Positions 9,428 through 18,957 of a DNA stretch of 64,000 nucleotides are shown piece by piece (the stretch's first letter is position 1; each line of letters starts with the position of its first letter). Source of the stretch: Emmonsiellopsis sp. PD_33 (lineage: Eukaryota; Ascomycota; Eurotiomycetes; Onygenales; Ajellomycetaceae); contig JANTQF010000142.1 of NCBI GenBank assembly GCA_032988165.1, positions 21,257 to 85,256 of the forward strand, written 5' to 3'. The notes below the pieces were generated by a model that saw only the letters and a program-made list of their open reading frames with translations, was not told the origin of the DNA and ran no database searches. Position numbers and translations under genes: made by a program.

Positions 9428-10263
9428 CTACCGCGAAGTCTCATTCCTCTCCACCAAATCCCCCACTCCCAGCCCCCTCCCAACCTTAACCCGAATCATC
9501 TTCTCCTTCCCCTTCCCATCAACACTCTTCCCCACATCACCAACCTCATCCCCCTCATCCCCCGGCTCCTCATCATCAGCAGCACCCTCCTTCTTCTCCC
9601 CCTTCTTGACCCCCTTCTTCTTATTCTCCTTCTTCTTCTTCTCCTCCTCCTCATCAGGCTGGTCATAATCGATCCACATAGACCGCAGGTCCATCTTCAT
9701 GGCATACGCATCCTCGCCGTCGGCATAGTATTTCGACTCGACCCGCTCGACCTCGAAGCCCAGCGTGTCGCGGTACAGGTGGAGCGCGGCATGGTTGGAC
9801 ATGCGCACGTGCAGAGAGACGTATTCGGCGCGGTGGGATTCGGCCATTGCGCGTTCTAGCATGTGGTTTTTTTGGTTAATTATGCAAAAGATAGACGAAG
9901 AAAAAGAAAAAGAAAAGCCAAAAACCTACGACTCATCCTCATCAGCCTCTCCGCAATCCCCAACCGCCTATGCGTCCTCATAACGCTCAGACTGGTAATA
10001 TGCCCATGCTGGATGCGATCGGGCGGGTCCTCCTCCATCTTCGCAAGCACGTAGCCGACCACCTTGGGCGGTCCGGTCTCTTTGCCGCCACGTTTAGGTG
10101 GTCGCACGACGGCGACGAAGCTCAGCTGTGGCCATGAAAGCGCGTGGTAGAGGTAGTATTTGAGGAAGTAGTTTTCGGGGAGGTTGGTGATGTTGCAGGT
10201 TTGGATGGCGGGGAGGAGGTCGATGTAGGAGGGGTACGATGAGAGGGGGAGGATGTCGACCAT
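9428..10263 (-). CDS. NAA10: N-terminal acetyltransferase A catalytic subunit
   Basis: Two exons on the minus strand, 10263-9930 and 9855-9428, with a 74-nt intron (donor GTAGGT), give 253 aa. The fold is a GNAT acetyltransferase. Diagnostic blocks are CNITNLPENYFLKYYLYHAL, LSWPQLSFVAV, VVGYVLAKMEEDP, HGHITSLSV, the acetyl-CoA loop RRLGIAERLM (about 99-108), YVSLHVRMSN and YYADGEDAYAMKMDL. All match Naa10/Ard1, which with Naa15 forms ribosome-bound NatA and acetylates nascent Ser, Ala, Thr or Gly N termini. The intron splits the QRAMAE block just after the CoA loop. From about residue 180 the tail is alternating poly-Glu and poly-Lys, absent from compact homologues and longer than the roughly 155-residue core needs. 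CACGTG lies about 160 bp upstream. Confidence 0.95.
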
Positions 10264-10797
10264 TTTTTTTTTGTGCGCGGGGGGGTGTTTTGTGTGGCCC
10301 GCGTTTTGTTTGTCTAGGGTGATGTGTTGTGTGGGTGGTCGGGTTCAATTGTGCTGTGTTGTTGGTTTTTGCCGTCGAGATGTTCGATGTTGAGGTTGAG
10401 GTTTGGGCGGGAAGCTTGAAGCCACGTGAAAAATTGGCGGTGGTTTTGGTAGGGCTAAATCTGTATGGAGGGACAGCAGCAACTATTTAATTACCCCTAT
10501 TGCAATAAATATTTAACAGCAACCTGCAACTGCTATCAAGTTCTTGTCACATTTATTCCGAGAAAGGCAAATTTCCTAAATATTCTTGGGTGCTTACTAG
10601 TATCATGTATTATTACTATATCTATACAAATCTGCTTTCCCCATACCAAGCCTTCCAAAAACACCAAAACCTGAATAAACCAAAGAGAAAATCCCCTTTA
10701 CTCCAGTTCCGGCCAATCGCTGATAAAAATGAGGTATCCTAAAGCATACAGAAACTGGACGGCTCAAGGGATTTAGGGGGAAAAGAAGAACTATATC
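10264..10797. other. NAA10 promoter and 3' region of the PLC-like gene
   Basis: No gene. It contains CACGTG at 10423-10428 and an AT-rich stretch at 10480-10680. Confidence 0.5.
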
Positions 10798-12258
10798 TCA
10801 TAGCACAATCACCAACACCATGATCAAATACACCAGGCAAAGACTATTTGAAAGCTGGGACATCACGGTACCGGGAGATGCAGATGTCAACGATCCGCAG
10901 CATTTCCCATTGTATGTAACGTTGTTGAGCATTGCGGCGGCTTGGAAAACAGATCCATTTACGGGACCAATGTTGTAATAATCCACAAGGAGGAAGTTGG
11001 GCGGACGTCCCCATTTCTCTGCATTCAAATATTAGCATGTCTCCCATGCAAATGTACGGAGATACCTACTTGTGCAATTGACTCCGTCTGCCCCGACGCT
11101 CCCATATCCCTCAACAGCATTTGTCTCATTCAGGAGAACTGTGTTCGGGACTAAAAGAGAATTGCCGCCAAATTTAACCTCGGTGTTCAAGTTATGGCTT
11201 GCCAGATACATCCTGTTCTTCGCGTCTTCGTCGCTCAAATCCGGCGGCCGTTGGATAACACAGGGGAAGGATCTGTCGACCGGAGAGAATGGCGTCTCCC
11301 ACATTTGGCTGAATTGGTCTAGAAGATAGGGCACTTTTTCTTGATCGGCGTTGTAGTTCATGAATATCACTACTCTCTTCCCGGTAAGAATAAAATGAGA
11401 AAGGTTCGGCCAATCGTCATATGCCATGGGTATTTTTGGCGGGGTGTAAACGTATTCGAGTAGACCGGACTTTTGGAGCGGAGCGATAAACTCGGTCGGA
11501 GGCACAAAATTGAAATTGCCCATAAGGATTGTGATCACATCATACGGATTTTCTCTGAGCCATTCTGTTACCTTGGCAAAGTAGTCTTCCAAAGGGCCAA
11601 CATTGAGGAGGTCGCAAGACGAATGACACAAGTAGAAGGTGCCATTTATAAGGTGTGTCTGGAATTGTACTGCAATGTCGATAACAAAGGATGTTAGCAA
11701 CCGCCAAAAGTGCACTCCCCGAGGGTCCCACTTACGCGCACGAATTCCGTCGTTCAACTGAATGGTCACCGGTAGAGCTTGATTGCTCGCGATGTTTCCC
11801 TTTTGAACGAAGGGGCTGTTGTGGGCAGCAATATTTGTGATATTGCTATATTTCCGCGAACAGAATTCAGGGTATCCGTTACATGGCCGTGTATTCGTAG
11901 GCTGGACGGAGGATGAAGTGGCTGTTTTTGTGGAATTCCCAGATAGGGTAGTTTCGTTCGCGGTCAGAGTACTGACTCCTTTGCTGCCAACAAGAAGAGT
12001 AATGGAAGCAGATGTCGTGGTATATGGAAAACCCTCGGTGCCTGTTCCGTTGGCTTTCTCCGTCTGCGATGCCCCCGATGTTAAAGTCATTGTCGATCCA
12101 TAGCTTTTGTAGAGCCCTGAGGTTTCGGTCGGAATGCCATCGTTGAGCGTTATGGACGCCAGCTCTGTGCCTGTAATAGTAGCCTCCTGTGCTTCCGCTA
12201 TCACTCCAAAGAACGCAAGCAGAGGAAGAATTGCAGCAGTCCGTATTCGAAGCTTCAT
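10798..12258 (-). CDS. Secreted PLC-like phosphodiesterase, probably GPI-anchored
   Basis: Three exons on the minus strand: 12258-11736, 11669-11070 and 11018-10798; introns are 66 and 51 nt; 447 aa. The start at 12258 gives a signal peptide (MKLRIRTAAILPLLAFFGVIAEA). A Ser/Thr-rich, probably glycosylated stalk follows to about residue 125. Then comes a PI-PLC-X-like TIM barrel: CNGYPEFC, the catalytic-type His in AAHNSPF (H146), VTIQLNDGIRALQFQTH, ITILMGNFNFV, WPNLSHFILTGKRVVIFMNY, FLLVDYYNIGPVNGSVF. The last 20 residues are hydrophobic (LCLVYLIMVLVIVL), as in a GPI-anchor signal. Members of this fungal family lack the calcium-binding and C2 parts of true PLC, and their substrate is unsettled. 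Divergent from the SUR7-like gene, another cell-envelope protein. Confidence 0.85.
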
Positions 12259-13296
12259 GGTGAATGCACCCTCTCTTGACACAACAAGAGCGCAAATTGC
12301 CTCAGAAAGAGCTGTGTAGACTGCTGACAAAATTGCGGGAGAGGCAAAGAATTCCGAACTGGTCGTGTTTGTTCACTCCGCAAACCAAAATGTCTCGGGA
12401 AATCCAGGTTTCTCTAGCGGGGCAAGAAAAATGGAGAATGCAAACTCTCATGTCAATCTGCTGTCATCAACAAGCATCGGAGAGCTGGCTGAGAAACTCA
12501 GCGGTATCTGGTGTGCTGGAGAGGAGAGCAACTGGCAATGGATGGCATCTCAACCAGAGCGACTGTGACCGGGGAAAGTCCATCTCCCCAGTATTTATTT
12601 TGCTTGGCATAATTATCCAGGTGCTGGATACAAACACAATTGAAGCGCAATCATGACATGTTTTCTCCCGCTTTGTCCAGAACGCGCCGAGCTGTTTGGT
12701 CTGCCGATGTTGGTTGCGGATGGGAAAAGTGGACAGTCTGACGTTGTCCCTGAGGCTCATCCCGGCCCAATGCGGTAATCTAGCCCTAATCTCTCAAACT
12801 TGTCTCTCTTTATTTGCCGCTGCCCATTATCATTATCTTTGTGCAAGCATCAGAACAGCATCCACTGGTCAATAGCGAGGCTGTTTGCTGCCACTATTCC
12901 CTCCCCACCACGTTGATCCCCGCTCCCCTGGGCTGTCTCTGGGTACGATCCCTACACATCAACCGCATGGTTTGGTTGATCTCTCCACAAGGCGCAGTGC
13001 TCCCTACAATAATGGACCACCGGGGGTTCCACTGGGGCAAAAACCTGTTTCTCGGTTTTTATATCGTGTTTGTTTTCTGCGGCTAAGCTTTGCGGCTTAT
13101 CCATTCTGCCACTGTGCTCAACTCTGGGAATGATTCTGGGGCATTCCGTAACTTCATTGCCTTCTTTACCCCTTTCGACCTCAGATACATATCTTCTCTG
13201 AGCTCTTCCTCTCCTTTTTGCGGTCGTTCTATTCTGTTTTGGCCTCTGGTCGCAATACTGCGCCCAATTCATACGAGGCTCAAGATAGTATCGAAT
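12259..13296. other. Divergent promoter region, PLC-like and SUR7-like genes
   Basis: Just over 1 kb shared between two outward-facing envelope-protein genes. The reading frame into the SUR7-like gene opens at 13090 with TTG; no gene is supported here. Confidence 0.5.
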
Positions 13297-14406
13297 ATGG
13301 CCATATCAGAAGCTTTTCGCCGAAGGAAAGAGATGTCTTCCCCCGACAATTCCTCTCCTAGCGGCACCGTTGATGCCGATGCCCACCGGGATCGATCAGC
13401 TGTGATACGGCACCGCATTGCTTATGTTATAATATATCTCGTCGCATTCATATTCATTATTCTCGTCATCATTGGAAATACGAGCGACAGAGCGGTTATT
13501 AAAAACACCTACTTTATAAAAATCGATGTTTCAAATGTCATCCCTCAATCCGTACCGGACGCCGTTCTCATAAACAGCATTGCCCGAACGATTGGATTGC
13601 ACGATTTCTATCAGGTTGGACTCTGGAATTTCTGCGAGGGCTATATGGATGGCACCGGAATTACCTACTGTTCAAAGCCGCAGAAGTTATATTACTTCAA
13701 TCCGGTGGAAATCTTAATGAACGAATTACTTTCCGGCGCAACAAGTAAGAGTCCTCTTCCCGCCCCGAGTCAATTAGAGAAAGGAACTCAAGCTAATCTC
13801 CCAAATCCTAATCCAGTTGCGTTACCCAGTGAAGTTGTCCAGATCCTAGCCATTGTCCAGACAGCTTCAAACTGGATGTTCGGGCTCTTCGTCACCTCCG
13901 CCATCCTAATATTCCTCTGCATATTTTTCACTCCCTTTTCTGTGCCGAGCTCCCTCTCTCCCCACAAATCTAAGCACAGAGCTGTCTCCAAACGATACTT
14001 TATCCCGCTCACGCTCTTCACGTTCCTTACGTTTTTCGCTACGGTAGCGGCCTCCCTCGTCGCCACAGCCATGTTCACCATTTTCAAGATAGTATTCTCC
14101 AGCAAAGCGCTCGAATTTAATATCGGGGCCGAGCTGGGAGTGCGCATGTTGGTGTTTATGTGGATTGCGGTTGCGTTTGTCCTGCTTGGGTTCTTTTTAC
14201 ATGTTCGCAGTATTCTTGCGTGGTGCTGTTGCTGTTGTTGCAGACCCCGTCGATCCCGCAGTCATAAAGAGGAGGAAATGGGTGCAAGAAGTACTGGGCA
14301 AGATGGGGGCAATGGGATGAGAGAAGTTGAGCATGATGGTGCTAGCAATGGCGAAGGGGAAAAGCACAAACTGTTTAGATTTAGACGGATGAGGATAGAC
14401 GGATAA
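13297..14406 (+). CDS. SUR7/PalI-family four-helix membrane protein
   Basis: Single exon, 369 aa from ATG 13297. An internal ATG at residue 13 is possible. Four membrane segments are visible at about 41-60, 190-213, 236-262 and 284-303. The long first extracellular loop has the family signature GLWNFCEGYMDG (108-119) and a second Cys in GITYCSKP (C125). This is the SUR7 arrangement: yeast Sur7 marks eisosomes, plasma-membrane furrows linked to endocytosis and wall integrity, while relatives sit at cell junctions or act in pH sensing. After helix 4 there is a run of six Cys (310-315) followed by Arg, a plausible palmitoylation site, then a disordered charged tail. Which SUR7 subgroup this is cannot be settled from sequence alone. 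Confidence 0.82.
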   Translation: MAISEAFRRRKEMSSPDNSSPSGTVDADAHRDRSAVIRHRIAYVIIYLVAFIFIILVIIGNTSDRAVIKNTYFIKIDVSNVIPQSVPDAVLINSIARTIGLHDFYQVGLWNFCEGYMDGTGITYCSKPQKLYYFNPVEILMNELLSGATSKSPLPAPSQLEKGTQANLPNPNPVALPSEVVQILAIVQTASNWMFGLFVTSAILIFLCIFFTPFSVPSSLSPHKSKHRAVSKRYFIPLTLFTFLTFFATVAASLVATAMFTIFKIVFSSKALEFNIGAELGVRMLVFMWIAVAFVLLGFFLHVRSILAWCCCCCCRPRRSRSHKEEEMGARSTGQDGGNGMREVEHDGASNGEGEKHKLFRFRRMRIDG

Positions 14407-14783
14407 TCCTAGGAAATCAAACTCGTCGCATTTTTGGTTTTGTTTTACTGTATATTTATAATAGATACCCCTGAGCGAGTGAGCGTAATTGAGTGGTATA
14501 AACTGTTCTGGATAAAACCAAGGAGCACGGATTAGGCATTTCTCCTGAAAGAGGAATATGATTAGGAATATTTTGGATTGGGTATAATTCAAGGAAAACA
14601 GGCTTCATAGTTCCAGGCAATGCTCTATAAAACTACCCATAGCTCCTTAAAAATTAATAGTTAGGCCCTCCTCTATTTCTCCCACCCACATCCGGCGGTT
14701 CAAAGCCCAACCTTCCAAGATTACGCACAACAAAGAGTAATATCAAAATCCCCAAAAAAGCACACCAAATCTCACCTACAAAC
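14407..14783. other. Convergent 3' region
   Basis: Between the SUR7-like and SDR stops; AT-rich, nothing else seen. Confidence 0.5.
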
Positions 14784-15596
14784 TCAATAATCCTCACACT
14801 GCGTAACCGCCCTCGCAACCGCCGTCTGCCCCGCCATCAACCCCGCATCAACAGGCAAACACACCCCCGTAATCGCCCCAGCCAACACATCACTACTCAA
14901 AAACGCCACCGCATTCGCAACATCCCCCGGCTCAATAGTGCGCTTAAGCGGATACAACCGCATCACATCCTCAAACACGTCCGGATGCGCTCGCACCCGC
15001 TCCTCCCACGCATGCGTCTTCACCGTACCCGGCGCAACGGCATTCGCGCGCACGCCGAAGCGCGCATACTCCACCGCGATCGAGCGGGTGAGGTGGATCA
15101 GGCCGGCCTTTGCGGCGCTGTAGGCTGGGTTGCCGAAGACGGAGAGGCCGTTGAGCGAGGCGATGTTGACGAGGTTGCCGTGTGTGTGCTTGAGGGTGTC
15201 GGCGAAGGCGTGGAAGATGTAGAAGGCTGCGTCGATGTTTAGGGATGTCTCGCGCTTCCAGAGGTCTGGGGTCATTTGGTGGAGGGAGTCAGTCCAGGTG
15301 GCGCCCGCGTTGTTGATTAGGGTCTGCAGGGTGCCTGGGAGGAGGGAGACTTTGGATGCTAGTTCGGAAACTTGGGTTGGTGATGTTATGTCGCAGATGA
15401 AGTAGGTGAACTTTTTGGCGGGTTGGTCGGCTGGGTTGTCTTGGCTATTGGTCTTGTTCAGCGTGGCGGTGACGTCCTGCGCTTTTGCTTCGTCGATATC
15501 GACTAGGACCACGAGGTCGTGAGATTCGGCAAGCCTAGTGGCAATGGCTCGGCCGATGTCACCGGCTCCGCCTGTGATGAGCGCTATTGATGGCAT
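14784..15596 (-). CDS. Short-chain dehydrogenase/reductase (FabG-like)
   Basis: Intronless, 270 aa. Complete classical SDR set: TGGAGDIG at 8-15, an acidic DID after beta-2 (33-35) that favours NAD over NADP, CDIT at 69-72, NNAG at 95-98, catalytic S147, Y159 and K163 (YSAAK), and APGTVKT. The C-terminal segment PGDVANAVAFLSSD, then GVCLPVDAGL, matches the usual FabG ending VTG-x-x-x-x-DGG with small changes. It should be a soluble NAD(H) oxidoreductase; no targeting peptide is evident. The closest-feeling group is the 3-oxoacyl-reductase or polyol-dehydrogenase-like SDRs, but the substrate cannot be named. It is only distantly similar to the SDR at 4779-5808 and not a tandem copy. The strong third-position C of the 3' half stands out. 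Confidence 0.9.
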   Translation of the reverse strand: MPSIALITGGAGDIGRAIATRLAESHDLVVLVDIDEAKAQDVTATLNKTNSQDNPADQPAKKFTYFICDITSPTQVSELASKVSLLPGTLQTLINNAGATWTDSLHQMTPDLWKRETSLNIDAAFYIFHAFADTLKHTHGNLVNIASLNGLSVFGNPAYSAAKAGLIHLTRSIAVEYARFGVRANAVAPGTVKTHAWEERVRAHPDVFEDVMRLYPLKRTIEPGDVANAVAFLSSDVLAGAITGVCLPVDAGLMAGQTAVARAVTQCEDY

Positions 15597-16156
15597 TGTC
15601 TAATATTCTTTTCGTTCCTGGGTTTCTGATTTTGAGGTGGGCTGGAGACGGTCGAATGGATAGTGAGGCCTGCGTGTGAACCAAGAAAAGTGCCGATCTC
15701 GAATTTCTCCGATGGAGATAGTGCTCTAGGGCGTACCATATCTCTTTGTTAGAATCTGGGGCATTTCGGGGCATCAAATGCCACATCGGGATGAGGCCGA
15801 ACTAGCTTACTAATAAGCAAGCGGGGAAAGGAGGGACGAATTTGGGGCCTACTTGACTTGACTGTGAATGAAACAAATGGAATGGAAATGTGTACAAGCT
15901 TTATTGTATTCCAGTGTGATTGGTGGTTGGTAAATGAACATTCCAGCCTTCTAGTGCATGATATTAAAACCAAACACATATATATAGAACAAAAGGAGGG
16001 CAGACATACATGTCTGTTTTATAAAAGGAAGATAAAAAGTATGGGTATCATATACATAAGGATAAAACAAAAAAAAGGATAGAAAAAATAAACACCAGTG
16101 AATCGACTCCGAAACCGTACAAGTGCGCAAGATATGGTGTATCAATTTTGTTCAAC
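15597..16156. other. SDR promoter and 3' region of the 740-aa gene
   Basis: No gene seen; AT-rich between 15850 and 16140. Confidence 0.5.
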
Positions 16157-18379
16157 TCATCCACATCCCTCCAATTCTGCAGCCAGCATTTGTGCTAACC
16201 CATCATTGTCACCATGAGTATGTTGCGTTAGCCTCTCGGCCGCCGGGACCCGATTCGCGTCACCATCCGGGGGCGTAGGGTTGTTGAGATTACGTACCCC
16301 TCCACTATGGCTTGGTTCGGCCGAATGCCTGCGGGACAGATTTGCCGGCTCCGGCCGCAAATCGTCACGTACAAATTGTATCGCCGGCCCTTGTATGGGC
16401 TGCAAGCGTTTCTGCATATGGTTCTTGTTGCCCAGCCACTGGTATTCTTTCCGACGCATGGCAGCCCGAAGATTTCCAGTATATTGTCTCTGAGATGGTT
16501 CAACAGTTGATGGAGTAGGCGCTTGGGTTTTCGAGGTCTCTTTTGCCGGAGAGTCGTCGGTTAGATCAATCGTGATAGGGAGAGGTTGTGATACCGGGCG
16601 AGCGGGCCCTGGTGGAGAAGTTCCCATTTCAGTAGCAGAAGTATAGGAAACAGATTCTGGTTGCGGTGAAGTCGCAGGGGTTGGATGAGGATGTGGGAAT
16701 TGGGCACGGGGCCCTTGATGCGGCGGTATTTGGCTGCTTTGGATCATGTGTAAATGGGATACAAGTCCATTGTACGCAACGGCAAGGTGACGATATCGAT
16801 CTCGCCATTCTCCCGCCTCCTGCTCCGCAAGTTTGGTCTTTTTTTCCTGCGCATTCAAAGCGCGTTTTAACCGCCATGGTTCCTCCTTCAGCATCTGCTC
16901 CTTGGTCTTCCCGGTTCTAGGATCCGGCGTCATCCAATCGGCACATGCATTCCTATACTTGGTTCGTTCGACACTAACAATTCGGATTTTTTCTCGACAT
17001 TGTTCAAGGCGCTCTGCCATATCATCAGGGGCAACCTCCATGAACCTAACGTGGGTCGTAGGCGCCGAAGGAAAATACCCCAATGGCCCACAGCGCTGCG
17101 GATATGGGGAAACATATTGGGGTGGTTTAGGAATATGGCGGAAAACCTCTCGGTACTGTGTAGCGAGTAAATCCTCCTCTTCAATATTGAAAGTCTTCCT
17201 GATCTCGTTCTCGGTGAACTGCGCTGAAGACGGTTTGTCCAGAGCTATGTCTTTCATTAACCGAAATTGAGCAACGTTTATCCCCTCCGAAATATCCTTC
17301 GCTGAAGCCAGAGATGTGGGCGAAGGCTCGTCGCCAAATATAGAATCATAATGATGACCTACTTCAGACGGTGTCCTGTTTTGATCATTATAACCAACTT
17401 TGGGGTTATCCGGATTGCAAATATGGTCTGATGCAGCGGGTAGGGATGACAACGATGACGTATAAGACGAAATTGACGTCCTCCCGGTGCTTTCGGAAAC
17501 TGTGCTTGGGTGTTGAAGTTTTTCGGAGCTGGGATTGGACTCGGAGGCGTTGGGGACTCCCTCAATGCTGGCTCTTCGGTTGGAATGCGATTTATTTGCA
17601 GAGATAAGGCCAGGAGCGAGTTCGGAAGGGTGGCGATTAGCACCGCCATCAACATCCCAAGTGGGGTCTAGTGCATTAAAGTCAAAGCCATCAGGGAGCT
17701 GGAAGGACGACAAAAACTCGGGTATATCGAGCAATTCTGGCAGTTCAGCGTCCGGGGGAAAGCAAGGGATATCGATAAACTGGTCGTTGAAAAGTTCATC
17801 GCTGTAAGGTGGAAGGTCCGAGCTATCCCCTATGTCATAACTTGGGTAGGCAATTGAATCGAGACACCGTTTCTTTGCAGGGTGTTGCTGAGTCTCAGCG
17901 GGGGAAAAGTCATCCTTCGGCCTTTTGTAGGGAGTTGTTTTACGCTGGCTTTGGGCTCCGGTCGCGGGCGGGGTAGGGCTTTGGTTGGGTAGATGTCCGG
18001 CATATTCGTGGGCGAGAACGTTACCATTTTCAGCGGTACCTTCCGCGTCGTTCTCTAAACAGGGATTATCGAGTTCCTGGGTTTCCCATGGCATAAGTGT
18101 TTCTCCATCCGAAAACAGACTGTCTGGGCTTTGCTGGCGGAGTCGAGTATCAGGTGTGCGTGATGGTGAAACAGGCGACTGCGGGCAGGCCCGAGGATCC
18201 AACGTATCCTCAATATCACCCGCACTGTCCTGTTGTAGCTGTGACTGGGGGAGATGTGTAAGCCCCAGAGCTTGATCCATAATAGGCTGACAAGAAGAAT
18301 GTTCTTGGGTATTTTGAGACGAGCTTGGTAGAGAAGCATAAATACCTTCTGATGCCCTAGAAGAACTATCCATCGTCAT
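16157..18379 (-). CDS. Unidentified disordered protein with a SUMO-interaction-like motif
   Basis: Single exon, 740 aa; two ATGs (18379 and 18373) are both possible. I do not recognise it. The first 350 residues are Ser/Pro/Gln-rich and probably disordered, with acidic patches (DIGDSSDLPPYSDELFNDQF). A compact block at about 375-540 is the only likely conserved domain: TENEIRKTFNIEEEDLLATQ, FRHIPKPPQYVSPYPQRCGP, FMEVAPDDMAERLEQCREKI, and a helical Arg/Lys/Glu stretch ending WRDRYRHLAVAYNGLVSHLH. Further on, PITIDLTDDSP has the hydrophobic core plus acidic residues of a SUMO-interaction motif. A basic segment follows (AMRRKEYQWLGNKNHMQKRL). The layout suits a chromatin or transcription protein, but that is inference. 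Divergent from LST8. Confidence 0.72.
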   Translation of the reverse strand: MTMDSSSRASEGIYASLPSSSQNTQEHSSCQPIMDQALGLTHLPQSQLQQDSAGDIEDTLDPRACPQSPVSPSRTPDTRLRQQSPDSLFSDGETLMPWETQELDNPCLENDAEGTAENGNVLAHEYAGHLPNQSPTPPATGAQSQRKTTPYKRPKDDFSPAETQQHPAKKRCLDSIAYPSYDIGDSSDLPPYSDELFNDQFIDIPCFPPDAELPELLDIPEFLSSFQLPDGFDFNALDPTWDVDGGANRHPSELAPGLISANKSHSNRRASIEGVPNASESNPSSEKLQHPSTVSESTGRTSISSYTSSLSSLPAASDHICNPDNPKVGYNDQNRTPSEVGHHYDSIFGDEPSPTSLASAKDISEGINVAQFRLMKDIALDKPSSAQFTENEIRKTFNIEEEDLLATQYREVFRHIPKPPQYVSPYPQRCGPLGYFPSAPTTHVRFMEVAPDDMAERLEQCREKIRIVSVERTKYRNACADWMTPDPRTGKTKEQMLKEEPWRLKRALNAQEKKTKLAEQEAGEWRDRYRHLAVAYNGLVSHLHMIQSSQIPPHQGPRAQFPHPHPTPATSPQPESVSYTSATEMGTSPPGPARPVSQPLPITIDLTDDSPAKETSKTQAPTPSTVEPSQRQYTGNLRAAMRRKEYQWLGNKNHMQKRLQPIQGPAIQFVRDDLRPEPANLSRRHSAEPSHSGGVRNLNNPTPPDGDANRVPAAERLTQHTHGDNDGLAQMLAAELEGCG

Positions 18380-18957
18380 GACTGATGGAAGTCAACGTCC
18401 AACGGACAGGATCTGCTTGAGGGGAAATCCCCGAAGGCCTTCCCCGCCTGGTAACTATCAAGGTAACTGTGTATACCCGAAGTTGAGACTGCAGTGGAAG
18501 CAGCAATGCAAGGAATGAGGGTGCGCTGACGTCCAGGACAAGGCCAGACGGGTCAAGCGATCTCTATTCCCAGAATGACGGCCTAGTGCCGTCTGCCACA
18601 ACAGCAATGTGGGAGACTGACATAGTCCATCATTTGCCAAATTCCAGACGCAGTACGGAGTAGAACTGGAGACGTGAAGTCGAGATGGGGAGTTGGACGA
18701 CGCGAAAAAAGATCGAAGCGGGACGCAGATCAGAGTGCGAGCCTAATCCGCTTTAGGAAAGGCGAGGAAGTTGCCTATCATTATGTCAGCGCATCACGTG
18801 GCGATATCATACTTCCGCTTTCAGCCTCCTTGAGCCTCCTCCCGAGATGACCGACTGCATCTTGATTCCATGTTGATGCCTCCTGGACCCCCTTACCGCT
18901 ATCTTATGTTAGTATCTTCATTCAGATATTCTTGAAAATACACGCATTGATTTCGAT
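18380..18957. other. Divergent promoter, 740-aa protein gene and LST8
   Basis: Contains CACGTG at 18795-18800, about 160 bp before the LST8 ATG, and one TACGGAGTA copy near 18654. No gene. Confidence 0.55.

Noticed and set aside
13090..13296. Extended N terminus of the SUR7-like protein
   Set aside because: Opens with TTG; the four-helix protein is complete from ATG 13297.
4779..15596. Biosynthetic gene cluster around the two SDR genes
   Set aside because: No polyketide synthase, peptide synthetase, terpene synthase, P450 or transporter lies near; the genes in between are housekeeping.
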